Assembly (NCBI GenBank): GCA_964513465.1
Contig: CAZEMR010000023.1
Span: 1-42,129, forward strand
Reading direction: 5' to 3'
Source: CAZEMR01 sp964513465
GTDB taxonomy: Bacteria; Bacteroidota; Ignavibacteria; Kapaibacteriales; UBA2268
Length of the DNA stretch: 42,129 nt
Shown piece by piece: positions 42,066-42,129 of this stretch. The notes beneath the pieces were generated by a model. That model was not told where the DNA came from and made no database searches. It saw only the letters and a list, made by a program, of their open reading frames with translations. Position numbers and translations under genes: made by a program. Positions within the stretch are counted from its first letter, which is position 1. Each line of letters opens with the position of its first letter.

Positions 42066-42129
42066 ATGAAGAAATTCCTGTTAATAATCCTGCTCATGTT
42101 CTCCGCAGGCACTATCTCCGCATTCGAGA
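42066..42129 (+). CDS. Start of an exported protein, cut by the window end
   Basis: ATG at 42066 opens MKKFLLIILLMFSAGTISAFE, a clear signal peptide with likely cleavage near ISA. The rest lies beyond the window, so the product cannot be named. No strong ribosome binding site; GGAATAA precedes it. Confidence 0.6.
   Translation, partial: MKKFLLIILLMFSAGTISAFE

Overview
The window looks like a chromosomal segment from a Gram-negative member of the Bacteroidota/Chlorobiota group, perhaps a deep lineage such as Ignavibacteria or Kapabacteria (placement inferred, not tested). Evidence: an lpxC-fabZ fusion gene, three secreted proteins with type IX secretion (T9SS) type-A sorting domains, a TonB-dependent receptor, OmpH/Skp-BamA-LpxD-LpxC/FabZ-LpxA envelope genes, a 30-codon AURKAIP1/COX24 (mS38-like) gene, and repeated promoter-like pairs of the form TTTG-N17..20-TAnnTTTG, the primary sigma-factor signature of Bacteroidota. 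Base composition is mixed, genes are tightly packed, and several genes have recognisable Shine-Dalgarno sequences.

Layout. 1-190: tandem ~43-bp repeats. 272-1525: secreted beta-propeller with T9SS tail. 1705-4460: double-HD protein translationally coupled to a GT39 glycosyltransferase. 4608-6524: TonB-dependent receptor, converging on rsgA - rel (9672-6521, minus), a ribosome/stringent-response pair whose RSH enzyme has lost the hydrolase site. 9825-14908: recJ followed closely by a Dna2-like nuclease-helicase. 15050-16442: yebC - ruvC with a terminator and a possible leader peptide between them. 19839-16443 (minus): DUF4139 protein and PAS histidine kinase. 22776-19963 (minus): M16 protease. 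23037-23111: tRNA-Pro(TGG). 23112-23575: repeat-rich gap. 23576-25789: GH51-like arabinofuranosidase. 30241-25978 (minus): RND efflux adaptor and pump. 30490-30945: a shrunken T9SS cargo. 31108-32977: convergent methyltransferase and beta-propeller. 33168-33698 (minus): mS38-like gene and HU. 33879-41973: uppS-bamA-skp-skp-lpxD-lpxC/fabZ-lpxA. A truncated signal-peptide ORF ends the window.

How it fits together. The right-hand cluster is a coherent outer-membrane biogenesis block: undecaprenyl carrier synthesis, beta-barrel insertion with periplasmic chaperones, and the first steps of lipid A synthesis. The centre carries DNA repair and recombination genes. The left and middle hold accessory secreted proteins separated by dispersed palindromic repeats. 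I see no phage, insertion sequence, CRISPR array or defence island. The most unusual items are the 151-residue T9SS cargo that looks like an internally deleted giant protein, the RecJ plus Dna2-like operon in which the nuclease appears to lack its Fe-S cysteines, the hydrolase-dead RSH beside RsgA, the leader ORF crossing the terminator before ruvC, and the composite palindromic repeats.
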